Source: Gilliamella sp. ESL0443
Lineage (GTDB): Bacteria > Pseudomonadota > Gammaproteobacteria > Enterobacterales > Orbaceae
Reading direction: 5' to 3'
Assembly (NCBI RefSeq): GCF_019469165.1
Contig: NZ_CP048263.1
Span: 1,488,001-1,552,000 of the forward strand
Length of the DNA stretch: 64,000 nt
Of this stretch, positions 42,145-52,649 are shown one piece after another. The position numbers were made by a program, and so were the translations under genes. Below the pieces are notes generated by a model. It ran no database searches, had not been told where the DNA came from, and was given only the letters and a program-made list of their open reading frames with translations. Positions within the stretch are counted from its first letter, which is position 1, and each line of letters opens with the position of its first letter.

Positions 42145-43406
42145 TAAATATAATGGATTCTGAATTAATAACAGTCAAAATACTTTTGCAATTACTTCTA
42201 ATAATATCTTTCTCTAAAATTATTTCTCTAATAGCTAGAAAAGTTCTTAAACAAACTAATGTAGCGGGAGAAATATTGGCTGGAATTTTGTTGGGACCTA
42301 GTTGTCTTTCCATGATGTTTCCCAATCTAATGAATATAATTTTTGCTGAAGAAACTACAATTGTATTTAATGGACTTGCTCAAATAGGTCTTATATTTTT
42401 GATGTTCCAGATAGGTATGGAGTTTAATTTCTCTAAAAAATTAGGTCCATCTAAAATTACCTTTATATTGATTAGTATTACGGGGATTATTTCACCATTC
42501 TTGTTGGGATTTTTTTCTGCAGAATTTTTTTGGCAGCGACTTCCTTTCCCTCGTCCTGATATATTCAGTTTTAAATTATTTTTCGCTGTAGCTATGTCTA
42601 TTACAGCAATTCCTATCTTAGGCCGAATTTTTATGGAGCTAAATTATTCTCAGACTAAAACAGCATCGCTAATTATTAGTGCCGCTGCAATTGACGATGT
42701 TGTTGGCTGGTTATTATTAAGTATTATTACAGCACTGGTTACATCCAGTTTTTATCTGTTCTCTACAATTCAAAATATATTTTTGTTAATATTATTTCTG
42801 ATATTAACAATATTATTTGGAAAAAAAATAGTTAGTCCTTACCTAACCAGAACAATAAAAAAATATCATTGCCTTAATTATAACTGCATTTTCTTTATCA
42901 TTATTAGCGTATTAGGTTGCGCTATTGTTACAAGTTATTTAGGGGTATTTGCTATAATAGGCGGTTTCATATTTGGTTTTAGTCTGCATGAAAATAGAAA
43001 TTTTGTAAATATATGGGAACTTTCCATTGGTCGTTTCGTTAATGTTTTCTTTTTACCATTATTTTTTGCATATACCGGACTTAGAACCAACATAGGTTTA
43101 TTAAATGGAGTTGATGAAATATTGCAGACAATATTAATTTGCATGATTGCATTTATTGGTAAATTTGCAGGAACTTATTTGATTAGTCGAATATTGAAAG
43201 AAAGTCATATTAATGCTCTTATTATCGGTTTTTCTATGAATACCAGAGCATTAATGGAATTAATTGTATTAAATGTCGGATACGAATTAAATATTATTCC
43301 TCAAAAAATTTTCACCATGTTAGTGATAATGGCTGTAGTTAGTACCTTTATAATAACACCTATACTAAAACTATTAATTAGTAAAATTGACTTATCTAAT
43401 GCTTAA
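42141..43406 (+). CDS. Kef-type cation:proton antiporter (CPA2 family)
   Basis: A 421-residue membrane protein with 11-13 helices. KVLKQTNVAGEILAGILLGPSCL, FLMFQIGMEFNFS and SITAIPILGRIFMELN followed by SAAAIDDVVGWLLLSII with the ion-binding Asp pair are CPA2 antiporter hallmarks. It lacks the cytoplasmic TrkA-N domain of Kef proteins. Closely related genes occur in antibiotic clusters as presumed exporters or pH homeostasis functions. It overlaps the amidase gene by four bases and is the last gene of the operon. Confidence 0.88.
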   Translation: MINIMDSELITVKILLQLLLIISFSKIISLIARKVLKQTNVAGEILAGILLGPSCLSMMFPNLMNIIFAEETTIVFNGLAQIGLIFLMFQIGMEFNFSKKLGPSKITFILISITGIISPFLLGFFSAEFFWQRLPFPRPDIFSFKLFFAVAMSITAIPILGRIFMELNYSQTKTASLIISAAAIDDVVGWLLLSIITALVTSSFYLFSTIQNIFLLILFLILTILFGKKIVSPYLTRTIKKYHCLNYNCIFFIIISVLGCAIVTSYLGVFAIIGGFIFGFSLHENRNFVNIWELSIGRFVNVFFLPLFFAYTGLRTNIGLLNGVDEILQTILICMIAFIGKFAGTYLISRILKESHINALIIGFSMNTRALMELIVLNVGYELNIIPQKIFTMLVIMAVVSTFIITPILKLLISKIDLSNA

Positions 43407-43506
43407 TTGAAGATCCAATAAACCAAAGATTTGATGTTAATATGTAACTTAATCACAAAAAATTGTTTTATCTTACTCATGAATTGACAATGATTTTTTC
43501 TAAATT

Positions 43507-43530
43507 TAATGTTTATTTTTATAAACATTA
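43507..43530. terminator. Hairpin after the antiporter gene
   Basis: TAATGTTTAT and ATAAACATTA form a perfect 10-bp AT-rich stem with a TTTT loop, 100 bases after the operon's last stop codon. No T-run follows on the plus strand, so a terminator role is only tentative. Confidence 0.35.
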
Positions 43531-43682
43531 CTTTGAATAGAAAAATAATAGCCTGATTAAACCATTTTAATTCAACTATCTTTGGCGGTTTTCAATGATT
43601 AGGATCTCTGTCGATAGTATTGTTTATACATTAACAAACTAACTTGAGCATCAAAGAAATAAATCATGAGTATAAAATTGGT

Positions 43683-43895
43683 TTAAATTGGTCTGAATTG
43701 ATTTGTTTTGATGATAATCAGATCTTCTATTTTATCCATCAATTTTTGTTCGCTTAATGGGTTATTTTTCGAGGTTAATGCTAACAAAATTAGTATAAAC
43801 TCACACGCATTACCAACCATTACCGCGTCACCTGATTGGTAAGCATTACTATTGAATATCCTTTTAGGATCATAAGATAAAATTCTATTATTCAA
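43683..43895 (-). CDS. Doubtful small hypothetical protein, 70 residues
   Basis: A TTG-started frame on the minus strand encodes AYQSGDAVMVGNACEFILIL and LSEQKLMDKIEDLIIIKTNQ, whose composition looks more gene-like than random. An AGGGGAGG lies directly against the TTG, too close to serve it well; an internal ATG (MVGNACEF) is possible. It may be a remnant of a longer gene in this decayed region. I do not recognise it. Confidence 0.3.
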   Translation of the reverse strand: MNNRILSYDPKRIFNSNAYQSGDAVMVGNACEFILILLALTSKNNPLSEQKLMDKIEDLIIIKTNQFRPI

Positions 43896-43994
43896 CCTCC
43901 CCTAAATGCATAAATTATGGATTTTGCATTGGTAATAGGTTCTGTAGTGGCATCATAATAATGAGTTAACAATTGATTGCTTTCTGATATAGTA

Positions 43995-44055
43995 AATTTA
44001 ATGCGGTTTAACAACCTTGATCAGTATCCATCATTTCACACAATGCACTTATTGA
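43995..44055 (-). pseudogene. Fragment similar to aspD (aspartate 4-decarboxylase)
   Basis: The stretch from TGCGG (44002) to about 44050 aligns without gaps with 45970-46020 inside aspD, including the shared TATCCATCATCTCACA-like segment (here TATCCATCATTTCACA). I count about 38 of 47 positions identical. It has the same orientation as the intact gene about 2 kb away. No further aspD sequence was recognised on either side, so this is a short relic of a duplication or rearrangement. Confidence 0.5.
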
Positions 44056-44120
44056 ATTCGAAAATTATTATTTTTCTGATTTGACAGTTACTTTCAATTA
44101 AACATTTTTAATTTGTATTC

Positions 44121-44678
44121 TTAATTCCTATTCATCATCTCTGATACTAAATTAATGGTATCTTGTTCAATCTGATCATTAAGATCCCTATCATTTTTAT
44201 ACACTACACTAATATTAATTAATCCTTCAAGAATCACCATCAGTTTATTTGTCAAAGACTCTTTATATGAATAATCTTCAAGTTTTGAATAAATTAGATG
44301 TCTAACAAATTCTTTATGCTCCATAAGTATATCTGATACGCAAGGCAAGGTTTCACGCATTTCCTCAACTGCTCGCATGAATAAACAGCCATTATAATCC
44401 ACTTCAGAAAACCATTTTTTATGCCATTTAAATATTTCCAAAATAGCATTTTTTCCATTGAGTCCTTTAATAGAATCCTCAAGCTTTGAACGAAATATTG
44501 AGTCTCTATGTTTTAACACTTCTACGATAAGTTTATCTTTGCTTCCAAAGTGATTGTATAAAGTTGTTTTAGAACATCCTGATATATCCCTAATATCATC
44601 TACTCCTACACTAGAAAAACCAGTTCGATAAAACAGTTTTTCTGCTGTCTTAATAATTAATTCATCTGTTTTTTTCAA
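44121..44678 (-). CDS. TetR/AcrR-family transcriptional regulator
   Basis: A 185-residue repressor with the TetR N-terminal HTH: LIIKTAEKLFYRTGFSSVGVDDIRDISGCSKTTLYNHFGSKDKLIVEVL (residues 8-56). The C-terminal ligand domain carries KWFSEVDYNGCLFMRAVEEM, as found in many TetR regulators of drug or aldehyde response. It is divergent from the HPP gene, with a large inverted repeat between them that is the probable operator for both. Confidence 0.9.
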   Translation of the reverse strand: MKKTDELIIKTAEKLFYRTGFSSVGVDDIRDISGCSKTTLYNHFGSKDKLIVEVLKHRDSIFRSKLEDSIKGLNGKNAILEIFKWHKKWFSEVDYNGCLFMRAVEEMRETLPCVSDILMEHKEFVRHLIYSKLEDYSYKESLTNKLMVILEGLINISVVYKNDRDLNDQIEQDTINLVSEMMNRN

Positions 44679-44705
44679 AATAAATCACCTAAATAAATTG
44701 CAAAG

Positions 44706-44750
44706 TGAACAGATCTGTACTACTATCAATTTTGTGTACAGATCTGTTCA
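44706..44750. promoter_or_regulatory. Double palindromic operator between tetR-like and HPP genes
   Basis: TGAACAGATCTGTAC (44706-44720) and GTACAGATCTGTTCA (44736-44750) are perfect 15-bp inverted repeats 15 bases apart. Each arm also contains its own palindrome ACAGATCTGT, with centres 29 bases apart, close to three helical turns. Two TetR dimers on the same DNA face would explain this. It lies 28 bases before the regulator's start and 42 before the HPP gene. Confidence 0.8.
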
Positions 44751-44792
44751 TATTTTCTATTCATATATTATAACTTATAAGGAAAACAATTA

Positions 44793-45332
44793 ATGAAATT
44801 CTTTCTTTGGGGTAGTGAAAAACTACCTAATAGACCTAAATTACTTGATTTATTTCAAGGACTGTTAGGCGGAACTTTGGCAATTTTAACTCTGGAATAT
44901 CTGACTATCTATTCTGGTAGCTATTTTATTATGGCTCCGTTTGGAGCTTCATGTGTTATCTTATTTGCTGTTTCTCAGTCTCCTCTTGCACAACCAAGGA
45001 ATGTAATTTTTGGGCATCTTATATCAGCATTTATTGGTCTTATATTTTTGAAATTATTTGGTGATTCAATTTTTATTACTGCTTTAGCGGTGGGTTGTGC
45101 TATTGCAGCAATGCAATTCTTAAGATGTGTACATCCACCTGCAGGTGCTAATCCGTTGGTTATATTATTAACAGCAAGTCAGGTTAATTACGATTTCAGT
45201 TTTTTATTGTTCCCCGTGCTTTCAGGCTCCATCTCTCTGGTAATAATAGCCTATGCTGTTAACAATCTACTATCTAAAAACCAGTGGCCAATTTATTGGT
45301 TAGCATTTTTTAATGATAAAAAGGAGAAGTGA
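44793..45332 (+). CDS. HPP-family integral membrane protein
   Basis: A 179-residue protein with four hydrophobic segments and the family-naming motif RCVHPPAGANPLVILL near residue 110. FGASCVILFAVSQSPLAQPRNVIFGHLISAFIG is also conserved. In cyanobacteria and plastids an HPP protein has been linked to nitrite transport; for enterobacterial relatives the substrate is not established. The divergent TetR gene and the operator suggest induction by an unknown ligand. Confidence 0.85.
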   Translation: MKFFLWGSEKLPNRPKLLDLFQGLLGGTLAILTLEYLTIYSGSYFIMAPFGASCVILFAVSQSPLAQPRNVIFGHLISAFIGLIFLKLFGDSIFITALAVGCAIAAMQFLRCVHPPAGANPLVILLTASQVNYDFSFLLFPVLSGSISLVIIAYAVNNLLSKNQWPIYWLAFFNDKKEK

Positions 45333-45543
45333 TTAAATTAGATGCAAAGTAATAATTTTATGAGAACATTCAAAATGTGTTGCTATATGAAATAGTGTTG
45401 AACATTGCGTCATGATTTACAGTCACATCCATAAAAAAAGCCACTAAACAACGATAAAAAAATCAATATTATTGAATTAACTTGTTTCTTATTAGAATTG
45501 AATAACTAATATTTATAATGAAATTTGAGAGATATAAGAGAAA

Positions 45544-45566
45544 AAACCCTAGATAAACTAGGGTTT
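45544..45566 (-). terminator. Rho-independent terminator after aspD
   Basis: AAACCCTAG and CTAGGGTTT form a perfect 9-bp stem with a five-base loop. On the minus strand it is followed by six T, 36 bases after the aspD stop. It may also stop plus-strand reading from the HPP gene. Confidence 0.85.
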
Positions 45567-45601
45567 GATAGTAGAGTTGATAAGTTAATCAGTATGATTA
45601 T

Positions 45602-47215
<1,614 letters not shown>

Positions 47216-47232
47216 TTAATTTGAGATGTCAA

Positions 47233-48933
47233 TTAAACAAAAGCAACAACTAATGGCCCTAATAAAGTTAGGAAAACATTAGCTAAAGCATAGGTAATAG
47301 CAAAAGAGTTAGTAGGTGTTGAGTTACCCGCTTTATTTAGTACTTCACCAAAAGCTGGATTTGCACTACGAGAACCCGCCAAAGCACCAGCGAATACTGC
47401 AGAATTTTTATAACCCAGCACATACTTACCAAAGTAAATACCAAGCAACATAGGCAATAAAGTAACTACAACACCAATTAGAAATAAAGAAATACCTTGA
47501 TCTTTAATGGTATCAATAGCTTGCAATCCAGAGCTTAAACCAACTACGGCTACGAAGCCAGCTAGACCAAAATCTTTAAGTAATTGCACCGCACCCGTTG
47601 GGATGTTTCCAACAGTTTGATGTAAAGATCGATACCATCCAAATAATAAGCCTGATAACAAAGCACCACCACCAGCACCTAAGGTAATTGGAATACCACT
47701 AACACGAATTACAATAAGACCAATAATAAGGCCAACGACAAGACCTAAACCATGGAATATCCAGTCAGTTTTTTCGCTCTTTGTTATCGGCGCACCAATT
47801 TTATCAACTACTCGCCTTAAGTCACCATCAGTACCATAAACCGTAATAATGTCACCTAATTTGAACACCATATCATTATTTAATGGCAATGGTTGCCCAT
47901 CGCGATGGACAGCAATTAAATAAATACCATGTTTTAGTTTCATTACTTCATCAGATGAAAGTACTTGCGTTAAGTTTTGACCAACATAACGTGTATTACG
48001 CATTTCGACATCTTGAGTATTCATAACCACATCCATACCCTGTGCCGAATTCACCTCTTCACCTAATAAATCAGTGGCTTTAATCATGGCATCACGATGA
48101 CCAACAACTAAAATAATATCTTTGGCCTTTAATATAGTTTCTGGCCCAGCTTCAATAATACGATTACCACGTTTGATTCGTTCGATGCTTATACCGTTAA
48201 TCACCTTTTCTAAACTTTCAACGGTCTGATTAACTTTATTGGTAATACGATATAAACGACCAGTTACATCTGATAAGGCAAAGTTCTGACCACTACCTAA
48301 TAAAAGTGAACCATGTAATTGTTCTGCTTCTGCCTGAATTGCATCATCGTTAATTTCACGACCCATAATTTTAGGTAAAATATTAACACAGACAATTATG
48401 GCTCCGAGTGAACCAAAGATATAAGTTACGGCATATCCAATAGTCACATTACCTTGTAATCGGCTTAACTCTTCAGGGCTTAAACCTAACTGAGTAAGAG
48501 CATCTGATGCCGTCCCCATTATTGCTGATTGGGTTAATCCTCCTGCAGCTAAACCAGCAGCAAGACCTTTATCTAAATGGAATAATTTGGCTAAAACGAG
48601 CACCGTAATAAAGCCAGCAACGGCAATAAATAGTGCTAAAAAGATTTCACGAAGGGTTTTAACCCCCAATGAACGAAAGAATTGTGGTCCACTTTCGAAC
48701 CCTACTGCATAAATAAATAAAGCAAAAAGTACAGCTTTGACACCAGCATCAACCGTAACACCAAACACGCTTAATGCGACAGCAACTAGTAGGGAACCAG
48801 CCACTCCACCTAATTGAAATTTACCAATTCGAATACCACCAATCAAATACCCTAAGCTCAGTGAGAGAAATAAAAGTATTTCTGGTGAATGTTTAAGTCC
48901 ATCTAAAATCCAATTTGAAAGCCATTGAAACAT
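47233..48933 (-). CDS. aspT: Aspartate:alanine antiporter
   Basis: AspT exchanges extracellular aspartate for intracellular alanine; with AspD this is electrogenic and raises the proton-motive force, as known from Tetragenococcus halophilus. The protein has two membrane blocks of about five helices each (GYLIGGIRIGKFQLGGVAGSLL; GAVQLLKDFGLAGFVAVVGLSSGLQAI) around two TrkA-C domains (about residues 205-380). KYVLGYKNSAVFAGALAGSRSANPAFGEV is the AspT/YidE signature. The frame opens at a TTG (48948), but GAGG is spaced for the ATG at 48933. Confidence 0.93.
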   Translation of the reverse strand: MFQWLSNWILDGLKHSPEILLFLSLSLGYLIGGIRIGKFQLGGVAGSLLVAVALSVFGVTVDAGVKAVLFALFIYAVGFESGPQFFRSLGVKTLREIFLALFIAVAGFITVLVLAKLFHLDKGLAAGLAAGGLTQSAIMGTASDALTQLGLSPEELSRLQGNVTIGYAVTYIFGSLGAIIVCVNILPKIMGREINDDAIQAEAEQLHGSLLLGSGQNFALSDVTGRLYRITNKVNQTVESLEKVINGISIERIKRGNRIIEAGPETILKAKDIILVVGHRDAMIKATDLLGEEVNSAQGMDVVMNTQDVEMRNTRYVGQNLTQVLSSDEVMKLKHGIYLIAVHRDGQPLPLNNDMVFKLGDIITVYGTDGDLRRVVDKIGAPITKSEKTDWIFHGLGLVVGLIIGLIVIRVSGIPITLGAGGGALLSGLLFGWYRSLHQTVGNIPTGAVQLLKDFGLAGFVAVVGLSSGLQAIDTIKDQGISLFLIGVVVTLLPMLLGIYFGKYVLGYKNSAVFAGALAGSRSANPAFGEVLNKAGNSTPTNSFAITYALANVFLTLLGPLVVAFV

Positions 48934-49164
48934 AATAATTGTCCTCAAGTGCTAAAATTTATGAAATAGAAAAAGATAGAAAAGAAAAGATTGGAACTTG
49001 AACTTTAATATTCATCACATTTTATGAATACTGTTATATATTAAACTTCAATGCAAAGAATAGATAGTTAATTTTAACGATTAATACTATTGTTAGGAGA
49101 TAACAGATTATTAAAAAAGTAACATATTGTCATATTACAATATCTATAAATTGTTCTTAAAAAG

Positions 49165-49187
49165 AAGCCCAAACAATTTTTGGGCTT
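49165..49187 (-). terminator. Rho-independent terminator after the small lipoprotein gene
   Basis: AAGCCCAAA and TTTGGGCTT form a perfect 9-bp stem around a five-base loop and are followed on the minus strand by CTTTTT. It lies 45 bases after the stop of the gene ending at 49232. Confidence 0.8.
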
Positions 49188-49231
49188 AAAGGTGGTTTAA
49201 TTAAAAAATAAATTTCATTAAGTTCAAAGCG

Positions 49232-49630
49232 TTATTTTGCTCTGAAAATATTTTCTCTAATTTTAGCATCAAGATTGTTTATCCAACGATTGTAGTTGCG
49301 ATGAACTTTTCCATTACTACCTTGTAAGTTTGAACTAACTGAAACATACTTAATTGAATACCCTGTTGCAGAGTAAGGGATATCAACAACAACTTCAAAT
49401 TTACGATTGAATAATTGACCTCGGATAGTATCATTATTTAATGCTTGCATTTTCCAAGTACCAAATGCTGCTCTACCTTTAGTACCACTATCTAAAATAG
49501 CTTGTTTAACTTGTGCTTTAGTCAAACCATTAACTGGGGTACTAATACTATTTGGCGCTTGATATTTACTTGCACAACCGAATAATATTGAAACTAAAAA
49601 GAATGCTGCAATATATTTAAAAAATCTCAT
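49232..49630 (-). CDS. Small lipoprotein of unknown function
   Basis: A 132-residue protein with a lipoprotein signal (FFLVSILFGC, Cys19). The mature part has a GLTKAQVKQAILDSGTKGRAAFGTWKM helix followed by beta-rich sequence and SSNLQGSNGKVHRNYNRWINNLDAKI. Similar small lipoproteins with a conserved GR-x-x-x-x-W segment are widespread in enterobacteria and pasteurellae without known role. It lies between aspT and the aryl polyene cluster on the minus strand, 26 bases downstream of the methyltransferase gene, and may be cotranscribed with it. Confidence 0.75.
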   Translation of the reverse strand: MRFFKYIAAFFLVSILFGCASKYQAPNSISTPVNGLTKAQVKQAILDSGTKGRAAFGTWKMQALNNDTIRGQLFNRKFEVVVDIPYSATGYSIKYVSVSSNLQGSNGKVHRNYNRWINNLDAKIRENIFRAK

Positions 49631-49656
49631 TGTTTACTCCTTAAGGATAATTTTAA

Positions 49657-50742
49657 TTAACGTTTTTTACATATTAATAAAGTGTGTCCAAATCCAATCC
49701 CATCAATATCTTCCTCAACGTGAAACCCTGCTTCATTTAGACATTGATAAAATACTTTTGAATGGTAAAAACGGCTATTACCATTTGCTAAACAAGTAAA
49801 ATAGAGAGAAGAAGCATTTAAACTTAATGCTCCTGCCTCAAAGTTTTGGCGATCCCAAAAAAGATCCATAATACAAACAGAAGCATCATCATTCATACTA
49901 CGGTGTATTGTTTTCAAAATATGGACAATTTGATCTGAACTAAAACAATCTAAAAACTGGCTCATCCACCAGATATCAGCTTGGTTAGGGAAAATATCAG
50001 TTTCCAGTACATTTACACCAATACCATCAATACGATCTTCAAAGCCCGATTTTTTAATATTTTCTTTTGCAACTGAGATTTGTTCAGGTAAATCTAAGAT
50101 AGTCACTTGAGTTTCAGGCAAATGTTTAGCTGAAAAAATTGCCCATTTACCTGTATTACCACCTATATCATAAACATGTTTAGGGTTCAATTTCATGATG
50201 TGAGGTAAAACAGCAGGAAAAGCGTGATCTGAATAAAAATGGTCGAAATCAAACCAACTTTTTTTTGCTTGTTCAGGCAGAGACTGCAACATGGGGTAAA
50301 TCGTTTTACCATCACCAAAAACTTTGAGGCCACTCGGTTCGCCTTTTTCAAGTGCTTCTTGAAGAAAAAACATACTTTGGTAGCAGATATCTTGGGAAAA
50401 ATTAAGGTTAACTTCTGTCATTTTATCATGCAATAAAAAATGACCAATTTTACCTAAAATATAGTTGGAGTCTTGCTGATAAATGACACGCATACTAAGT
50501 GCAACATCCAGCAGAAGTTCAATTGCATAAGGTGATAAAGAAACTTTTTTAGTTAAATCCTCTAAATTAATACCAATCTTACCAGACTGATCAATAGAAG
50601 ATAAAATTCCTTTGTTTTTCATGCACATTATGGCTTGGAATAATATAGGAGCAAAGGCAATTTTTTGAGCTTCAGTAATTGCTTCTAATGCTGTATAAAT
50701 TTCCTTATTGAATCCATACTTGATGTTTTCTTGTCCAGTCAA
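49657..50742 (-). CDS. apeB: O-methyltransferase of the aryl polyene cluster
   Basis: A 361-residue SAM methyltransferase of the plant-OMT/hydroxyneurosporene type: a winged-helix dimerisation domain (residues 20-100) and a Rossmann domain with HVYDIGGNTGKWAIFSAKHLPETQVTILDLPEQI, WMSQFLDCFSSDQIVHILKTI and SVCIMDLFWDRQNFEAG. It is divergent from the polyene operon by 118 bases. Methyltransferases are standard members of APE clusters and modify the aryl head group. The symbol follows the Xenorhabdus ape naming and is assigned from position and family. Confidence 0.78.
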   Translation of the reverse strand: MTGQENIKYGFNKEIYTALEAITEAQKIAFAPILFQAIMCMKNKGILSSIDQSGKIGINLEDLTKKVSLSPYAIELLLDVALSMRVIYQQDSNYILGKIGHFLLHDKMTEVNLNFSQDICYQSMFFLQEALEKGEPSGLKVFGDGKTIYPMLQSLPEQAKKSWFDFDHFYSDHAFPAVLPHIMKLNPKHVYDIGGNTGKWAIFSAKHLPETQVTILDLPEQISVAKENIKKSGFEDRIDGIGVNVLETDIFPNQADIWWMSQFLDCFSSDQIVHILKTIHRSMNDDASVCIMDLFWDRQNFEAGALSLNASSLYFTCLANGNSRFYHSKVFYQCLNEAGFHVEEDIDGIGFGHTLLICKKR

Positions 50743-50860
50743 TGTATTGCCTTTTTATTGTTTTACTGTATTGTATAAATAAATCAGATTTTTTCAGTAT
50801 TATCGAATTAATAATATTACAAAAAGTTGCTAAGTAAAGAATTAATTAAAAAATATTAAT

Positions 50861-51580
50861 ATGAGACTTTCTTTTTCAATCGAAAATTGGTTTGCTTTAT
50901 CTGCTGGTTTATCCTCCAAATCTGACTGGCAATTATGGTCAAAACAGATTAATCACAATTGGGATTTACACATACCCAAACTCAATAAACTGCCTATGAT
51001 GCAAGCAAGAAGAATGAGCATTTCTTCACGCCTTGCTGTTGAAGTTGCTTTAGAGCTCATAGAAAATAATAATGTGGATTTAGCGATTTTTTCAAGCCAA
51101 CATGGTGAACTTGAAAAAACATATAAAATACTAGTTTCACTTAATCAAGCTAATGACATTTCACCAACCGATTTTGCATTATCGGTCCATAATACTGCTT
51201 CAGGTTTATTCACAATTATTGCCAAGCAAGCTATCCCTATCACATCGCTTAGTGCAAATAATGATGGTTTTCAACAAAGTTTGATTGAGGCTCTACCAAC
51301 ACTACAACAAAAAGATAAAAAAGTACTATTGATTGATTTTGATGGAATGGTTCCTGAATCTTACCAAACAGAAATTCATCAAATAATTCCATATTATGCG
51401 GTAGGTTATATCTTAACAAATGGCAATCAGTTAACATGCCAAAGTATTAATAAAACATCACAGAAAAATCCAATCAATTATCCTCAATCATTGGCTTTTT
51501 TACATGCTTATCTAAATAAAAAACAAAATTTCATCATACAAGGATTATCTCAAGACTGGCAATGGACGATAAATACATAA
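50861..51580 (+). CDS. apeC: Aryl polyene ketosynthase-like chain-length factor
   Basis: A 239-residue protein of the beta-ketoacyl synthase-like (PF13723 type) family. MQARRMSISSRLAVEVALELI, IFSSQHGELEKTYKIL and DFALSVHNTASGLFTIIAKQ are typical. The nucleophilic Cys of true ketosynthases is missing; the matching region has VHNTASG. In Xenorhabdus, ApeC forms a heterodimer with the ketosynthase ApeO and acts like a chain-length factor. First gene of the long plus-strand operon; it overlaps the next gene by 19 bases. Confidence 0.8.
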   Translation: MRLSFSIENWFALSAGLSSKSDWQLWSKQINHNWDLHIPKLNKLPMMQARRMSISSRLAVEVALELIENNNVDLAIFSSQHGELEKTYKILVSLNQANDISPTDFALSVHNTASGLFTIIAKQAIPITSLSANNDGFQQSLIEALPTLQQKDKKVLLIDFDGMVPESYQTEIHQIIPYYAVGYILTNGNQLTCQSINKTSQKNPINYPQSLAFLHAYLNKKQNFIIQGLSQDWQWTINT

Positions 51581-52350
51581 ATAAACAAAAATTCTATACT
51601 ATAAACCAGTGGTGGCGATTATTTGCGACCGCACTGGGTTTTATTATATTTGGTCTTTTTGGATTATTCGTTTTATCGTTGATATGGTTTAGTTTATTGA
51701 GATTATTTGTTTGGAAGAAACAAAAAAGAATTATTATTGCTCAATACAGCATAAGTATTAGCTTTAAAGTGTTTTTATGGATAGTAAAATCATTATGTAT
51801 TTTCAACTATCAATTTAATAAAGTTGAAAAATTAAAGCAAGATGACGGATGTTTAATTGTTGCTAACCACCCATCTTTGCTAGATGTTGTTCTTCTCGTT
51901 TCAGTTATGCGTCGATGTGATTGCTTAGTTAAGGGTGCGTTACTCAATAACCTTTTTATTAGCCGCATTATAAAAACAGCAGGTTATATACTAAACGGTG
52001 AATCAGGCCAAATACTGCCACAATGTAATGAAATCTTATCAAACAAAGGAAGAATTTTGATATTTCCCGAAGGAACTAGAAGCATACCTAATCATCCTAT
52101 AACATTACAAAGAGGAGCTGCTAACATAGCATTAAGGTGTCATGCTGATATCCGAATAATACATATTCAATGTAATCCACCATGGTTGATAAAAAAACAA
52201 AAATGGTATGACATCCCTGAAAAAAAGGCATTGTTTAATATTACAGTAGGTGAAAAAATCAAAATAGATAACTTTCTAGAAGAAAATACAACTGTTGCAG
52301 CGAGAAAACTTACCAGACATCTCACAACATTATTAACGCTGGAACCATAA
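51562..52350 (+). CDS. apeD: Lysophospholipid acyltransferase-like protein of the APE cluster
   Basis: A 262-residue membrane-bound acyltransferase of the PlsC type: one or two N-terminal helices, then NHPSLLDVVLLVSVMRR with the H-x4-D catalytic motif, and ILIFPEGTRSIPNHPITLQRGAANIAL with the substrate-binding FPEGTRS block. In APE clusters one such enzyme probably attaches the polyene acid to a lipid. The exact acceptor is not known from this sequence. Confidence 0.82.
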   Translation: MDDKYINKQKFYTINQWWRLFATALGFIIFGLFGLFVLSLIWFSLLRLFVWKKQKRIIIAQYSISISFKVFLWIVKSLCIFNYQFNKVEKLKQDDGCLIVANHPSLLDVVLLVSVMRRCDCLVKGALLNNLFISRIIKTAGYILNGESGQILPQCNEILSNKGRILIFPEGTRSIPNHPITLQRGAANIALRCHADIRIIHIQCNPPWLIKKQKWYDIPEKKALFNITVGEKIKIDNFLEENTTVAARKLTRHLTTLLTLEP

Positions 52351-52379
52351 AAAAGAATAATAGATAAAAGGGAAATTAA

Positions 52380-52634
52380 ATGGAAAAATTACATCATGAT
52401 ATAAAATCATTAATAATCGAAGTGCTTAATTTAGAAGATATCACATCTGAAGATATCGATACCCAAGCTCCATTATTTGGTGATGGTTTAGGTTTAGACT
52501 CAATAGATGCATTAGAACTAGGTCTTGCTATCAAAAATCAATATGGTATTGTTTTATCGTCAGAAAGTGAAGAAACCAAAAAAGCATTTTACTCAGTTAA
52601 AACGCTAGCTGATTTTATTAATTCTCAACAGTAA
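52380..52634 (+). CDS. apeE: Acyl carrier protein of the APE cluster (first)
   Basis: An 84-residue acyl carrier protein. The phosphopantetheine attachment Ser41 lies in GLGLDSIDALELGLAI. The acidic four-helix profile and position between the acyltransferase and a second carrier match ApeE. It carries intermediates during iterative type II polyene synthesis. Confidence 0.92.
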   Translation: MEKLHHDIKSLIIEVLNLEDITSEDIDTQAPLFGDGLGLDSIDALELGLAIKNQYGIVLSSESEETKKAFYSVKTLADFINSQQ

Positions 52635-52649
52635 TAAGGAAGATTTTTA

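Larger units (their letters stand above)
43407..44120. other. Decayed interval between the biosynthetic operon and the TetR gene
   Basis: About 700 AT-rich bases. They hold a perfect 10-bp hairpin (43507-43530), a doubtful small frame on the minus strand (43683-43895) and a short stretch similar to aspD (about 43995-44055). No intact gene is evident. This looks like the right-hand junction of an inserted or rearranged segment. Confidence 0.5.

Noticed and set aside
32406-43406. Integrative element with tRNA-Ser as attachment site
   Set aside because: I looked for an integrase gene and for a second copy of the tRNA 3' end up to about 44.1 kb and saw neither, so no element boundaries can be claimed.
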